Translations under genes and position numbers: made by a program
The notes under the pieces: generated by a model
Databases searched by the model: none
What the model was told of the DNA's origin: nothing
What the model saw: the letters and a program-made list of their open reading frames with translations, nothing else
Shown: positions 28,101 through 36,126 of the stretch, piece after piece
Position numbering within the stretch: position 1 is the first letter of the stretch
Layout: each line of letters begins with the position of its first letter
Origin: Streptomyces sp. B1I3
GTDB taxonomy: Bacteria; Actinomycetota; Actinomycetes; Streptomycetales; Streptomycetaceae
DNA: 64,000 nt
Assembly: GCF_030816615.1 (NCBI RefSeq)
Contig: NZ_JAUSYD010000001.1
Location: 434,001 to 498,000 of the forward strand
Direction: 5' to 3'

Positions 28101-29939
28101 CTGCGCAGCCTTGACCGTCTCCGACCCCTCGACGCCCGCCTTGTCTGCCTTCGCCTGCTCCGAGGACAGGCTGCGCGTCTCAGCCTTCTGCTCCTTGAGA
28201 CGCTGCACAGCCTGGTCGTAAGCAAGCTGCGCACGCTGCTGCTCGACGATCGTGGCCTTCGACCCGACTGCCTGTACGGCCCGAAGCCGGGCCTGCGCCT
28301 CCTGGACGTCGAGAGTCGCATCCCGCTCCGACAGCCTCGCGTTCGCCAGTTGATCCGCCAGGTCCGCGAGCTCCTGGGCAGCATCCCTGCGGGCCTGCGT
28401 CAGATCCTGCTGGGCCTGCCGCGCGGTGCGCTGAGCGTCCGCCAGCGACTCCTCAGCCCGGGCCACCTGCTCCGCCGAGTCCCGCTGCCGGTCCGCGGCC
28501 TGCTGCACCGCATCCGCCAGAGACTGGCGGGCCTGCTTGACCTGCTGGGCGGCCTGCCGATTCGCCTCAGCCGACGAACGGACCGCGTCCCCGACGGCCT
28601 GCTCGGCCTGGCCGATCTGCCGGGCCGCGTTCCGATGCGCCGACGCCAAAGACTGCTGGGCGCCGGCCAACTGCAGCGCCTTCGAAGCGCCCTGCCCGCT
28701 GGACTGGGCACCCTTCATCGTCGACGCCGACGCCGCGTCCTGGGCCGCCTTCTGCGCCTGCAGCGCGCCCGCAATGTTGATGACCGCAGGAATGGCCACA
28801 GCAGCCAGCGCCCCGACACCCACACCGGCCGCCACAGCAGCCGACCCGATCGCACCGATCCCAGCAGCCAGCACAGGGATCGCCGGGATCACGGCCAGGC
28901 CACCAATTGCGACCGTCAGGTGCAGGATCGCGTTTAGCGCACCAGCCGTATTGACGTTGACGCGCGCCGACTGCCCGTCGAGGCGCGTCACCATCGCCTG
29001 CACCACAGCCAGCTGCGCCATGGCGTTCGCCGCATCGACCCGCACGGCTACATCCGCATCGGAGGCGGACAGGCGCTGAAGGCGGGCCTGCAGTTCCGTG
29101 ATGCGCGCCAGGGCAGTTGCGGCGTCGATGTCGATACCGATGCGCTGGTCGCTCAGAGCCGTGAGCTGGCCTCGGAGAGAAGCAATCTCAGCCTGGGCCG
29201 GCGAGGTGTCCGCACCGATGTTGATGTTCGGCAGGGACGCCTCGGCAGCCTGAACCTGCGCTCGCAGCCGCTGTCCGAAAGACCCGTCCGTCTCCAGCCG
29301 GATTGTGCCCGGGTTGGCGGAGATCCGGTCGATCTCCTCGCGCACCGCTGCCAGCTCGGCACGAGCCCTGGCGGTGTCCGCCCGCACTGTTACATCAGGG
29401 TGCGACGCTCCCAGGCGGCGAAGCTGCTCCTCGATGTCAGTGATCTCTGCGCGAGCCTCGGTGGCGTCGATGTCGACACCAATCCTCTTGCCAGCAAGGC
29501 TCTCCATGCGGGCGCGAAGAGCCTGCAGATCGGAGTCGGCCTCTGACGTGTCAGCGCCCACCGTGATGTCAGGGAGGCTCCGGAAAGCAGCCTCGATTCG
29601 GGCGCGGGCGGCGCGGGCAAACGCACCACCCGTCTCCTCTCCCTGTCGCGTCGCGGCGGGACGGGCTGCCGCGCCACCCTGCCTGATGCCCTGCGTCAGC
29701 GACGTCCGGATCTGGGCAGTGATCTGCGCTGCGATCTGCTGGCCGATCTGTCGGCCAATCTGAAGACCAACGTTCCCGACCTGAGACTGCATCGCCGGGC
29801 CGAATGCCCGCCCTGCCGCATTGCCAGCGTCACTGCCAGCACGCGTCGCAGCAGGGACAAGGCTGGACCGCAGGTGCTGGTAGATCCCACGGGTGTTCGG
29901 AATAACATCGACCTCGACCGAACCGACACTGATCGCCAC
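25155..29939 (-). CDS. Tape measure protein with C-terminal NlpC/P60-like peptidase
   Basis: At 1,594 residues it predicts a tail of roughly 220-240 nm using the usual 1.5 angstrom per residue. Residues 60-320 carry repeated alpha/beta units (IGVDIDATEARAEI, VTVRADTARARAEL, INIGADTSPAQAEI). A hydrophobic segment follows, then a very long Ala/Gln coiled coil (about 400-720), more membrane-like helices (about 950-1100) and Trp-rich repeats (KWLWNNA, KWLWSNV). Near the C terminus PSWDCSGLTSAI (Cys at about 1414) and GVGHTAGTI (His at about 1467) are the catalytic pair of NlpC/P60 peptidases, to open peptidoglycan at entry. Confidence 0.93.
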   Translation of the reverse strand: MAISVGSVEVDVIPNTRGIYQHLRSSLVPAATRAGSDAGNAAGRAFGPAMQSQVGNVGLQIGRQIGQQIAAQITAQIRTSLTQGIRQGGAAARPAATRQGEETGGAFARAARARIEAAFRSLPDITVGADTSEADSDLQALRARMESLAGKRIGVDIDATEARAEITDIEEQLRRLGASHPDVTVRADTARARAELAAVREEIDRISANPGTIRLETDGSFGQRLRAQVQAAEASLPNINIGADTSPAQAEIASLRGQLTALSDQRIGIDIDAATALARITELQARLQRLSASDADVAVRVDAANAMAQLAVVQAMVTRLDGQSARVNVNTAGALNAILHLTVAIGGLAVIPAIPVLAAGIGAIGSAAVAAGVGVGALAAVAIPAVINIAGALQAQKAAQDAASASTMKGAQSSGQGASKALQLAGAQQSLASAHRNAARQIGQAEQAVGDAVRSSAEANRQAAQQVKQARQSLADAVQQAADRQRDSAEQVARAEESLADAQRTARQAQQDLTQARRDAAQELADLADQLANARLSERDATLDVQEAQARLRAVQAVGSKATIVEQQRAQLAYDQAVQRLKEQKAETRSLSSEQAKADKAGVEGSETVKAAQERIAEAEKDVADQGKALSKARDDAARQQVKSQQDIAQAQEKVAESQRNVAKTQADGARSVQRAQESLAAAQQSAADSIAGAQRQIASASQSAAGGVDQAALAQAKYRAELAKMTPAARGTFDAFVSLRSAFKAWSTSLQPQVMPLFTRALIGLKNSLPGLTPFVLAAARAIGELQDRVSAGFKSPWWKGFKADLAGSVEPAIVGLGVSFGRTFKGMAGIIQAFLPHMDSISQRMQDITGRFANWGTSLKGSEKFEGFLAYSNRMGPILAEAIGDISSAFYQLSKAVSPLSGPVLKALGAVALAIADIARDLPWLIQLLYAVWIATKLWTLAMLAFNLVMDANPITLIIVGIVALVAAVIYAYKNFAWFRDLVNGVWSAIQTAALWAWNNVLKPVFNGIWAALKAVGAVASWLWANVLSPVFNFIATAAKILFTALVVVVLLPIIAAIKVLGAIGKWLWDRALGPAFRAIGAAASWLWKNVFNPVFTGIGDKAKWLWNNAVKPVFGQFKTGIQQLADKAKWLWSNVLSPVFGWIGDKGRWLWDKALKPAFDNIKKGVKLVSDSFGTAKDAIKKAWDKLEGIAKKPVAFIVNTVYEKGIRPTWNTVAKVFGAPTLPAAKGFARGGVLPGASTYRQGDDQLVPMRRGEGVYVSEAMRDPYERARLHAVNQAAMRGKPLSEFQGFAKGGIFDWVGKAASKTVDFAKTGASWLKDGMKASATAGLNAVVKPLVSKIAGSKSLYRDMVTGIPKKMIKAIVGFSGQADTKLGQAGIGGGGFKAGLKWARTQNGLPYQWGGNGNPSWDCSGLTSAIESVIRGQKPHRRWATGSFSGKTAPGGWQLGGKSPYMIGITNAGVGHTAGTINGVNVESRGGGGVVIGSRARSYMDPLFTHRYAYKGKYDSGGYLQPGLNLAYNGTGRPEPVFTTAQANALTSVTAGGGVADGPVEMTGQLVLDSGELMGKFRGVVRQENSAVLTALRSRPVGR

Positions 29940-29958
29940 GGGAGCCTCCTCCCGCGCG

Positions 29959-30800
29959 TCAGGCCGCGCCGCCAGGGTTGATCATGTTGAACAGGAAGTC
30001 GGCATGCGCGTCGGTCAGAGACTCGCGCTTCTTCGGAACCGCCGCACCCACACCCGGCCTACGCATAGGCTCCGGGCGCTTCGGCTTGCGCCCCTTGCCG
30101 TCGCTGTTCGCGACGACAGTGATGTACTGCAGGTCCCTCAACGCATCCGTGATACCGGCCAAAAGCTGCTGGTCCATCGACCAACGGCCTTCCTCGGGCC
30201 GGCCGTTCTGCGACTGCTCCTCCAGCTCCTCCGGAGACAAGGCGTTGCGGAGAGCAGTCATCGTCAGCGACTGCGGCGGCAACCCCTGAATCAGCACACG
30301 CAGCCGGCGAGACGACATCTCACCCCGCCAGAAGGCATCGATCTGGTCGGCATCCCTTGGGTAGTGGTGAGCCAGGTCGGCCTCTACCGCCTCCGCGTGC
30401 GCCTCGACGACCGACTGGGTCCACCGGACTTTCCCACCGGCTCCCCGGACGTCTCGCTCGCCGCGCTGATGAAGTCACCGAGCTCCGCGTTCGTCGGGTC
30501 GAGCTCGAGGTACAGCTCGTAGGACTCGGGGCTCAAGACGTCCTCCATGAAGGCGTCCATCTGGTTGTTGTTCAGCTTGCGCATCGTGGTCTGGCGCCAC
30601 GCACCGGACGGGACGATGTCGAGTTCCTCACCGCACAGGTCAGCAGAGAGGTAGTGCCCCTCAGCCTCGATCTCCTGCGCGTCCGCGGGACTGAGTCCGG
30701 TGTCCTCTCGGACCTCCGCTTCGGCGGGCGCGGCCTCGCGGACAGTGCGGACGGGGCGGGTAGCGGTCTTGCGGGCAGTGGTACGGCTGTTCGCGGCCAT
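29959..30800 (-). CDS. Tail assembly chaperone, frameshifted G-T fusion product
   Basis: Translation from ATG 30800 can slip -1 at GGGAAAG (30435-30429 on the minus strand). It then continues as GKVRWTQSVVEAHAEAVEAD, reaches the frame that holds QIDAFWRGEMSSRRLRVLIQGL and stops at 29959, giving about 280 residues. This is the gpG-gpT arrangement of siphophages, lying exactly between major tail protein and tape measure gene. The fusion is expected to load tail tube subunits on the tape measure protein. Confidence 0.88.
30384..30800 (-). CDS. Tail assembly chaperone, unshifted G product
   Basis: The zero-frame product has 138 residues, with a basic N terminus, AEGHYLSADLCGEELDIVPSG and MRKLNNNQMDAFMEDVLSPE, ending SRRTRRR. 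It would be the more abundant partner of the frameshifted protein. ATG 30800 has no close competitor. Confidence 0.88.
   Translation of the reverse strand: MAANSRTTARKTATRPVRTVREAAPAEAEVREDTGLSPADAQEIEAEGHYLSADLCGEELDIVPSGAWRQTTMRKLNNNQMDAFMEDVLSPESYELYLELDPTNAELGDFISAASETSGEPVGKSGGPSRSSRRTRRR
30429..30435 (-). promoter_or_regulatory. Programmed -1 ribosomal frameshift site GGGAAAG
   Basis: In the zero frame the codons are GTG GGA AAG, so the heptamer reads G GGA AAG, the same slippery sequence as in lambda gpG-T. The downstream -1 frame is open to 29959, whereas the zero frame ends 45 bases later at 30384. Confidence 0.88.
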
Positions 30801-30842
30801 CGGCGCGGGCCTCCTCAATCACGGCGCGGGCATGGGAAGAAA

Positions 30843-30888
30843 GGGTGGGCGGGTCGGGCCCGCGCCAGCAGAAGTGACCCGCCCACCC
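30843..30888 (-). terminator. Intrinsic terminator/attenuator after the major tail protein
   Basis: A perfect 13-bp stem (GGGTGGGCGGGTC with its complement at 30876-30888) and a 20-base loop lie right after the stop of the tail tube gene. It would keep tube protein mRNA more abundant than chaperone and tape measure mRNA. Confidence 0.75.
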
Positions 30889-30891
30889 AGC

Positions 30892-31479
30892 TCAGGAGCC
30901 CGTGTACGCAGGCGTCACGGGCAGCTTGTCGACGTGGTAGACGGTGTTACCGGCCTCGTCGGGGTACGTAGTGATCGTCCACTCGAAGCCGGACATCTCG
31001 TCCTGCTTGAACGTGACGTCACTGCGGTCGTTGACCTCGCCCTGAGGGACGTAGAAGCCCTTGTAGGCGTCGCCGTCGATGACGAGAAACCAGAACGCAC
31101 GCCGGTCCGGAACCGGGCTGGCCGTGTCGGCATACTTCGTGATGCCGTCCTCGTCCGGCGTTAGCTCTGCCGCGTCCAGCCGGTTCTGAAGGCTCATGAC
31201 TGCGACACGGCTGGTCTCCCACACCGTCAGCCCGAACGTCCTCACGGACTTGGTGATCTGGGTTCGGAACGGACTGGTCAAACCCCAGGGCGTGAACTCC
31301 TGGCTGTCCTCGTCGAAGCCGTAGGTGAGGCCATCGTCGCTGATAGCGCCCAGCGGCTCCCACGGAGCGGGCGGCTGACTCAGAGGCGAGTCGAGGGCGG
31401 GGGTGCCGACAGGGGCCACCCAGCCAGCGCCGTTCGCGCCGACGAGTGCCAACTCCGCAGCGCGGGTGATGAGAACCAT
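30892..31479 (-). CDS. Major tail (tube) protein
   Basis: From ATG 31479 after GGAGACACATC, 195 residues: PAPWEPLGAISDDGLTYGFD, then FGLTVWETSRVAVMSLQ and FEWTITTYPDEAGNTVYHVD, the pattern of siphophage tube proteins. The place upstream of the frameshifted chaperone supports this. Confidence 0.88.
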   Translation of the reverse strand: MVLITRAAELALVGANGAGWVAPVGTPALDSPLSQPPAPWEPLGAISDDGLTYGFDEDSQEFTPWGLTSPFRTQITKSVRTFGLTVWETSRVAVMSLQNRLDAAELTPDEDGITKYADTASPVPDRRAFWFLVIDGDAYKGFYVPQGEVNDRSDVTFKQDEMSGFEWTITTYPDEAGNTVYHVDKLPVTPAYTGS

Positions 31480-31549
31480 GATGTGTCTCCAGACATGGAA
31501 AAGCCCGCGCACGGGCGGGACAGGGGCACGGCGCGGGCCCAAGGGGTGG

Positions 31550-31951
31550 TCAGGAGGCCGGGTGCGAGTAGATCTCGTAGACGGCACCGGCGCGACGAAG
31601 CCCGGTGTTTTCGTAAGGCCGGATGGCCGGTGGGGGCGAGGATCTGACCCGCCCGTACTGGGCGCGGTCAGTCTTCGAGCCGCGCAGCTCGAGCAGGAGC
31701 CAGCCGCGGACCAGACCGGCTAGTTCGAGCGCCTCGCCTCTGGTCGCCGCGTACACATCGACGTCGATGAGGGCGCGGTCGAGGCGCAGGCCGTCGTCAT
31801 CCCCGACCGGTAGCCGCTGCACCTGGATCGTCGGAAGCTCTTGGAGCAAGTTGTTGTCGACCTCGTCGCGGACCACCACGTCGAAGCCAGCCTTGGCCTG
31901 AAGCCACTGAATGACGTCGAGTTCGAGGTCGACTGAGCCGACGGCACCCAT
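31550..31951 (-). CDS. Tail terminator / completion protein
   Basis: ATG 31951 shares a base with the preceding TAA. The 133-residue product (DVIQWLQAKAGFDVVVRDE, LPTIQVQRLPV, VYAATRGEALELAGLVRGWLL) has the size and alpha/beta pattern of gpU/gp-type tail terminators that cap the tube. Confidence 0.78.
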   Translation of the reverse strand: MGAVGSVDLELDVIQWLQAKAGFDVVVRDEVDNNLLQELPTIQVQRLPVGDDDGLRLDRALIDVDVYAATRGEALELAGLVRGWLLLELRGSKTDRAQYGRVRSSPPPAIRPYENTGLRRAGAVYEIYSHPAS

Positions 31952-32286
31952 TAGCGCCCACCCGCCTGAGCCGCTCGCAGCAAGACGTGATGGGCTCGCA
32001 CGCGTTCCGTGCCGTACTCGACCCAGCGCGCATAGTACGACGGGTTCCACACAACACCGACTGGACGCTTTTTGCGGGAGCGCCCGACCTGCTTCTTACG
32101 CACTTCGGCATGCCAGTCAGCCTTGTACGCGCCGCTGTGCGGATCACCGGGCCCGCCAACGGGCGAGATGGCCTCAGCAACCCCTTTGATCACTTCAGCC
32201 CGGCGCAGCATCTCAGCACTGACCATCGGCGAGTTGAGAAGCTGCCCGACGCCCTTCTTGGACATCTTGAACTTCGCGGGCATCAT
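31951..32286 (-). CDS. Head-tail joining protein, HK97 gp10-like
   Basis: The 111-residue basic product from ATG 32286 (SAEMLRRAEVIKGVAEAISPV, then YYARWVEYGTERVRAHHVLLRA) matches the gp10-like tail completion family. Its start region overlaps the ATG of a longer version of the opposing DUF4429 frame. Confidence 0.8.
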   Translation of the reverse strand: MMPAKFKMSKKGVGQLLNSPMVSAEMLRRAEVIKGVAEAISPVGGPGDPHSGAYKADWHAEVRKKQVGRSRKKRPVGVVWNPSYYARWVEYGTERVRAHHVLLRAAQAGGR

Positions 32287-32311
32287 GACCACCTACTCAT
32301 CTGGGGGCGGC

Positions 32312-32632
32312 ATGGACGTCAAGGGCGTACAGGGATCCATCAGCTTCGACGGCGAATGGGTCACCATCACAAAGAAGGAGATCGGCCAGCAAGACCGCCA
32401 GTTCCGCATCAGGGCCGCCGAGATCACCGGCACCAGGCTCAAGCCCGGCACCCGCCTGTACCACGGCTACGTGCAGTTCCTGCTCCCAGGCAGCCCAGCC
32501 GCGACCGAGTCAAAGAGCCTGCTCACCGGCGGCCGACCGCCGCAGTCCGACCCGCACAGCCTGTCGATCCGCCACAGCGCCAACGGCGCCGCCGAGAAGC
32601 TCGTGGCCGCCGTCGAGCAAGCCCGCGGCTAG
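32312..32632 (+). CDS. DUF4429-domain protein, opposite strand to the virion operon
   Basis: ATG 32312 (MDVKGVQGSISFDGEWV) begins a 106-residue DUF4429-type domain with VTITKKEIGQQDRQFRIRAAEITG and a terminal LVAAVEQARG helix. An ATG at 32285 would add nine residues. It is the only rightward gene among the head and tail genes, its 3' end overlaps the head-completion gene by 4 bases, and it has the look of a moron with its own promoter. DUF4429 is common in Streptomyces and is of unknown function. Confidence 0.8.
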   Translation: MDVKGVQGSISFDGEWVTITKKEIGQQDRQFRIRAAEITGTRLKPGTRLYHGYVQFLLPGSPAATESKSLLTGGRPPQSDPHSLSIRHSANGAAEKLVAAVEQARG

Positions 32633-33000
32633 CCCGTCACTCGGTCGGCAGCGAACTGCACCGGACCACGGGCGCCAGTGAACGGGGACTGACCCCAATC
32701 GCCAGGCCATCCAGTGATGTCGCAGGTCTCACCACGGATCCGGCATCGGTCCGTGGTGCGGACCGAGCTGCCCGCCGGGGCGTACACCGTATACCCGACG
32801 ATCACTGTGTCCCTGGCCTGCTGCTCATCCCCGCCGACCGTCGGAGTCTCCGCGCGCGGAGTCACCACACAGCCCACCAGATCGAAGGACTCATCGGCGC
32901 CCGGCAACGGCTGTCCGCGTGGATCCCGGCCAGGGGAGGCACCGGTACGAAGAACCCGCACCGTCTCCCCATACGGATACGGGGCAGGCACTACGACCAC
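32629..33000 (-). CDS. Head closure / head-tail stopper protein
   Basis: The 123-residue beta-rich product (PYGETVRVLRTG, DLVGCVVTPRAE, VIVGYTVYAPAGSSVRTTDRC) fits SPP1 gp16/HK97-type head closure proteins. GTG 33000 overlaps the preceding stop; GTG 32991 is the alternative. Confidence 0.75.
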   Translation of the reverse strand: MVVVPAPYPYGETVRVLRTGASPGRDPRGQPLPGADESFDLVGCVVTPRAETPTVGGDEQQARDTVIVGYTVYAPAGSSVRTTDRCRIRGETCDITGWPGDWGQSPFTGARGPVQFAADRVTG

Positions 33001-33398
33001 CCCGGCTCATACTCGCCATCCCAAGACAGGTCATCCAGAGGCCACGTCGGCGAAGGATCAGCCGTCGCCGGCGTCGGATCGACAGTGAACGCACCACCCC
33101 GGCCGGCAAGGCTCTTCAACGCAGCCTTGTCGGCCTTCGTCAGATACAAACCACCCGACCCGGACGGACGCTGCACCGACATCGGACCGATCGTCTCGTA
33201 AGAGACCTGCTGCGGATTCACATAGGCGCGGCCAGCAACAGACAGCACCACGGCAGTCGCCTCATCCGGCAAAGGCTTGACCACCGACTGCGCCAAGGCC
33301 ACAGCCTGCTGAATCAGCAGATCCGCCCGGTCCCCATCGATCTCATCCATCCCGAGGTACATGCCGAGCTGCTCAGCCGTGGGAGCCACGAACGCCAT
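32991..33398 (-). CDS. Head-tail connector, gp6-like adaptor
   Basis: The 135-residue product is helical (TAEQLGMYLGMDEIDGDRADLLIQ, AVALAQSVVKPLPDEATAVV), the pattern of HK97 gp6 / SPP1 gp15 adaptors that dock on the portal. Its tail is Pro/Asp-rich. It follows the glycosyltransferase gene by nine bases. Confidence 0.78.
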   Translation of the reverse strand: MAFVAPTAEQLGMYLGMDEIDGDRADLLIQQAVALAQSVVKPLPDEATAVVLSVAGRAYVNPQQVSYETIGPMSVQRPSGSGGLYLTKADKAALKSLAGRGGAFTVDPTPATADPSPTWPLDDLSWDGEYEPGWS

Positions 33399-33407
33399 GA
33401 CGACCTC

Positions 33408-34439
33408 CTACCGGGCCAAGCCCTCGATAGCAGTGCACCAGTCGGCCAGCTCAGCAGCAGGGTTCAGCTCGGCAGACCGGGCCTTCGCACGCTTTGACGC
33501 CAGCCGATACTCGGGGGCCGTAAGGAGCTTCCGGAGAACTGCCTCGTAGCCGTCCAGGTCTTCGCGGTCCACGAAAATCCCGGCCTCACCAAGAGACTCC
33601 GTGAGGCCCGGGGTCGGGTGGGCGACAACGGGAATTCCGCTGGCCAACGCCTCGACGCCGGCCCGCCCCCAAGACTCGTAGGAGCTGGGCATCAGCAGCA
33701 CCTTCGTGCGGCCGTACACCTGGTCCCGCATATCCTGGCCGTCCACGTGCTCGACGACCTCGAAGTTCGGCAGGTCCGGGAGGATCTGCTCCCCGTAGGC
33801 GCCGCGCACCGCAATGAACTGCTGATCCGGCATCCGCTTGGCCAGGGCCTCGAGGACGCGCCCGCCCTTCTCCGGATTGCAGTTGACCAAGGTGATCGCC
33901 TTGCCGGGCTTCGTCGCGTACTCGTTGGCGAAGACGGGCGGGCGCACGATCAGCTCACTGGCCGGCCGGACGCTCTTCGGGTACTCGGCGTAGAACAGCT
34001 CGGCCTCCCGCTGCATCCACTGACTGTTGTAGACCGCCAGGGCGGTCCCGCCCGCCGCGGCGTCCCGGAAGGTGGGCCGGTGCGTGTTGTGGCAGACCAC
34101 CACCAACGGCCGGCCGTACCCGCGGGCCAGCGACGCCGTCTGAGGTACGCACTCCAGGTGCGACACCAGAACATGCGCGCGCTTCACCGCGGTCGGGAAG
34201 TCCAGACGAGCTTCCAGCGGCACCACCTGGATACCCCGGTACTCGTAGGCCTTGGAGGCCTTTCCGTACCGGGACAGCCAGACCTGCACGTCGTGACCAC
34301 GCTCCACCAACGGACGAAGCATCGACACGAGCATGTGCTCAGCCCCCGCATTGTGCTCAGGGGGCATCGCATGCACCCGGGCCACAATCCGAAGCGGCTT
34401 GGCCGTCCCGCCCGGCGCGGAGACCGGGACGGCCACCAT
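33408..34439 (-). CDS. GT-B glycosyltransferase, family 1/4-like, coupled to capsid gene
   Basis: The 343-residue product has an N-terminal Rossmann half (LRIVARVHAMPPEHNAGAEHMLVSML) and a C-terminal donor-binding half with the E-x7-E signature ESWGRAGVE, then ALASGIPVVAHPTPGL. ATG 34439 overlaps the capsid stop by one base, so it is made together with the major capsid protein. The obvious inference is glycosylation of the capsid or another virion protein, or of the host receptor to exclude other phages. The donor sugar is unknown. Confidence 0.88.
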   Translation of the reverse strand: MVAVPVSAPGGTAKPLRIVARVHAMPPEHNAGAEHMLVSMLRPLVERGHDVQVWLSRYGKASKAYEYRGIQVVPLEARLDFPTAVKRAHVLVSHLECVPQTASLARGYGRPLVVVCHNTHRPTFRDAAAGGTALAVYNSQWMQREAELFYAEYPKSVRPASELIVRPPVFANEYATKPGKAITLVNCNPEKGGRVLEALAKRMPDQQFIAVRGAYGEQILPDLPNFEVVEHVDGQDMRDQVYGRTKVLLMPSSYESWGRAGVEALASGIPVVAHPTPGLTESLGEAGIFVDREDLDGYEAVLRKLLTAPEYRLASKRAKARSAELNPAAELADWCTAIEGLAR

Positions 34440-35395
34440 CAGGACCCCGAAGGCGTGCCGGTGTACTTCACGAACGCATCCGCGTCACCCTGTACGTAGC
34501 CGTAGTAGGCCTCCGCCAGCAGGAGAACCAGGTTCTCCTGGAACGCCGAGTGAACGCCACCCTCCTCGTCGACGTAGGTCGCCTCCTTGGAGATGCGCAC
34601 GGTGATGTCCATGCCCACCCCGTAGGCCGCCTGCGACCAGTCGCCGCCGATCGCACGCAGACCCGTGTCCGAGCTCGCCGACTGCCGGCGCTGCTTGCCC
34701 GACACGCTCCGCGAGTACGCCAGCGGCTCGCCGATCAGGGTGCCCGCCGACGCCATCTGCGTCCCCGGAACCGTCGTGTCGACCAGGATCGGCCGGCCCG
34801 TCGTGTCCGTCGCCAGCAGCAGAGACGGCTTCAGCCGGTGGTCAGCGACCGTCCCGGTGTAGTCCCAGTCCTCGTCGATGACCTCCGCCATCCCGTTGAC
34901 GAAGTCCGCCCAGATACCGCCCTGCGCCTGTGTGGCCGTACCCAGCGCCACAGCGTTGGACGTCATGGCCAGGTAGTCGGAGAAGGGGCCGGTGGCACCC
35001 TTCATGGTCTTGCCGTGGATCGCCGCGTGGTCGAACGCGCGGGCGAACGCGGTCGGGAGATCCGTCTGGAGCTGCGTCCACAGGCCACCCGAGTTGGTCA
35101 TGACGACCTCTTCGGCGACCGGTATGAGGACCGCGAGCTTCTTCGCGGTCATCTGCTTCACGCCGACCGACGAGGTCGACAGCGGCTTGCGTGCCGCCTG
35201 GCCCACCCAGTCTGCGGTCGGCACGTCCATCGGGATCGGAACCGACGTGGTCGCGTCCAGGGCCAGCGGAGCCTGCCGCGCCAGCGCCATCACCGCGGAC
35301 TGCTCGACGGACTTCTCGAAGATGGGCCCGGCCAGAGTCCTCGGCAGGAGCGCATCGTTGACATCGGTGATCTTCAGGGGGGCGGTGACCGCCAT
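34439..35395 (-). CDS. Major capsid protein, HK97 fold
   Basis: The 318-residue product has the signs of an HK97-like capsid: VPIPMDVPTADWVGQAARKP, KKLAVLIPVAEEVV, a long spine-helix segment DLPTAFARAFDHAAIHG, and WSQAAYGVGMDITVRISKEA near the C terminus. No delta domain is present, in accord with a separate scaffold gene upstream. Confidence 0.9.
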   Translation of the reverse strand: MAVTAPLKITDVNDALLPRTLAGPIFEKSVEQSAVMALARQAPLALDATTSVPIPMDVPTADWVGQAARKPLSTSSVGVKQMTAKKLAVLIPVAEEVVMTNSGGLWTQLQTDLPTAFARAFDHAAIHGKTMKGATGPFSDYLAMTSNAVALGTATQAQGGIWADFVNGMAEVIDEDWDYTGTVADHRLKPSLLLATDTTGRPILVDTTVPGTQMASAGTLIGEPLAYSRSVSGKQRRQSASSDTGLRAIGGDWSQAAYGVGMDITVRISKEATYVDEEGGVHSAFQENLVLLLAEAYYGYVQGDADAFVKYTGTPSGS

Positions 35396-35416
35396 GGTGT
35401 CCTACCTTCTCTGCAG

Positions 35417-36046
35417 CTACTTGAGCTGCGGCTTCAGCCAGCCGGCGAACTCGTCGCCGGGCGCGGGGGGCCTGCTTTTGTTAGCGCCGGACGCCTGAGT
35501 GCGATCCGGTGCGGGACGCCGCGGGCCCTCCTGGGGCTGGGCCTTCGCCCAGTGCGGCTTGCGCTCCAACAGCGCCTGGAGGTCGGCCTCGATGGCCGCC
35601 TCGTCGATGTCGCCATCGCCGTCGATGTACGAGTCAAGATCCAGAGCGCCGACCGCATCCTCGGGATCCGCGAACGACGCCCCGGCAAGGGCCTGCACCT
35701 GGCTCTTCACCAGGCGCTTGCGGGTCTTGTCGATCCGCTCGTTCGCGGCAGCCAGCTGGTCGGCGAGGCGTTCGGTGTCCGACTTCTCGGCATCCTTGAT
35801 GCGTTGCAGCTCCGCTGCCTTCGGCTCCAGTTCCTTCAGGCGCTTACGGAGGCCCTCGGCCTCCGAGTTCACCTTGCGGATCTTCGCTTCGGCGCGCTTC
35901 CGGTCGAACGGCTTCTCCTCCTCGGTCGTCGCCTCCTGGGCGTCGTCCGTGGACTCGGTGCCGTTCTCCTCGGTCGCCGTCTCCTCGACGGCCTCCTCGG
36001 TGCCGGTCTCGGCCTGCTGCTCAGTGCTCTCGGTCTCTTCAGTCAT
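35417..36046 (-). CDS. Capsid scaffold protein
   Basis: The 209-residue product has a very acidic N terminus (Glu/Thr-rich), a coiled coil (RKVNSEAEGLRKRLKELEPKAAEL, ERLADQLAAANERIDKTRKRL) and a basic C terminus that would bind capsid. The order MuF - scaffold - capsid is standard. Confidence 0.88.
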   Translation of the reverse strand: MTEETESTEQQAETGTEEAVEETATEENGTESTDDAQEATTEEEKPFDRKRAEAKIRKVNSEAEGLRKRLKELEPKAAELQRIKDAEKSDTERLADQLAAANERIDKTRKRLVKSQVQALAGASFADPEDAVGALDLDSYIDGDGDIDEAAIEADLQALLERKPHWAKAQPQEGPRRPAPDRTQASGANKSRPPAPGDEFAGWLKPQLK

Positions 36047-36126
36047 GACGAATCGGCCCTCCAGGGGCGGGTGGAAATGAGAAAGGCCGCCACCAGGGCG
36101 ACCATGTGAATCAGTGAGCGACGGCC

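Noticed and set aside
27423..28937. Plus-strand frame of 504 residues, Leu/Arg-rich
   Set aside because: Mirror of the tape measure coiled coil; no motifs and no ribosome site.
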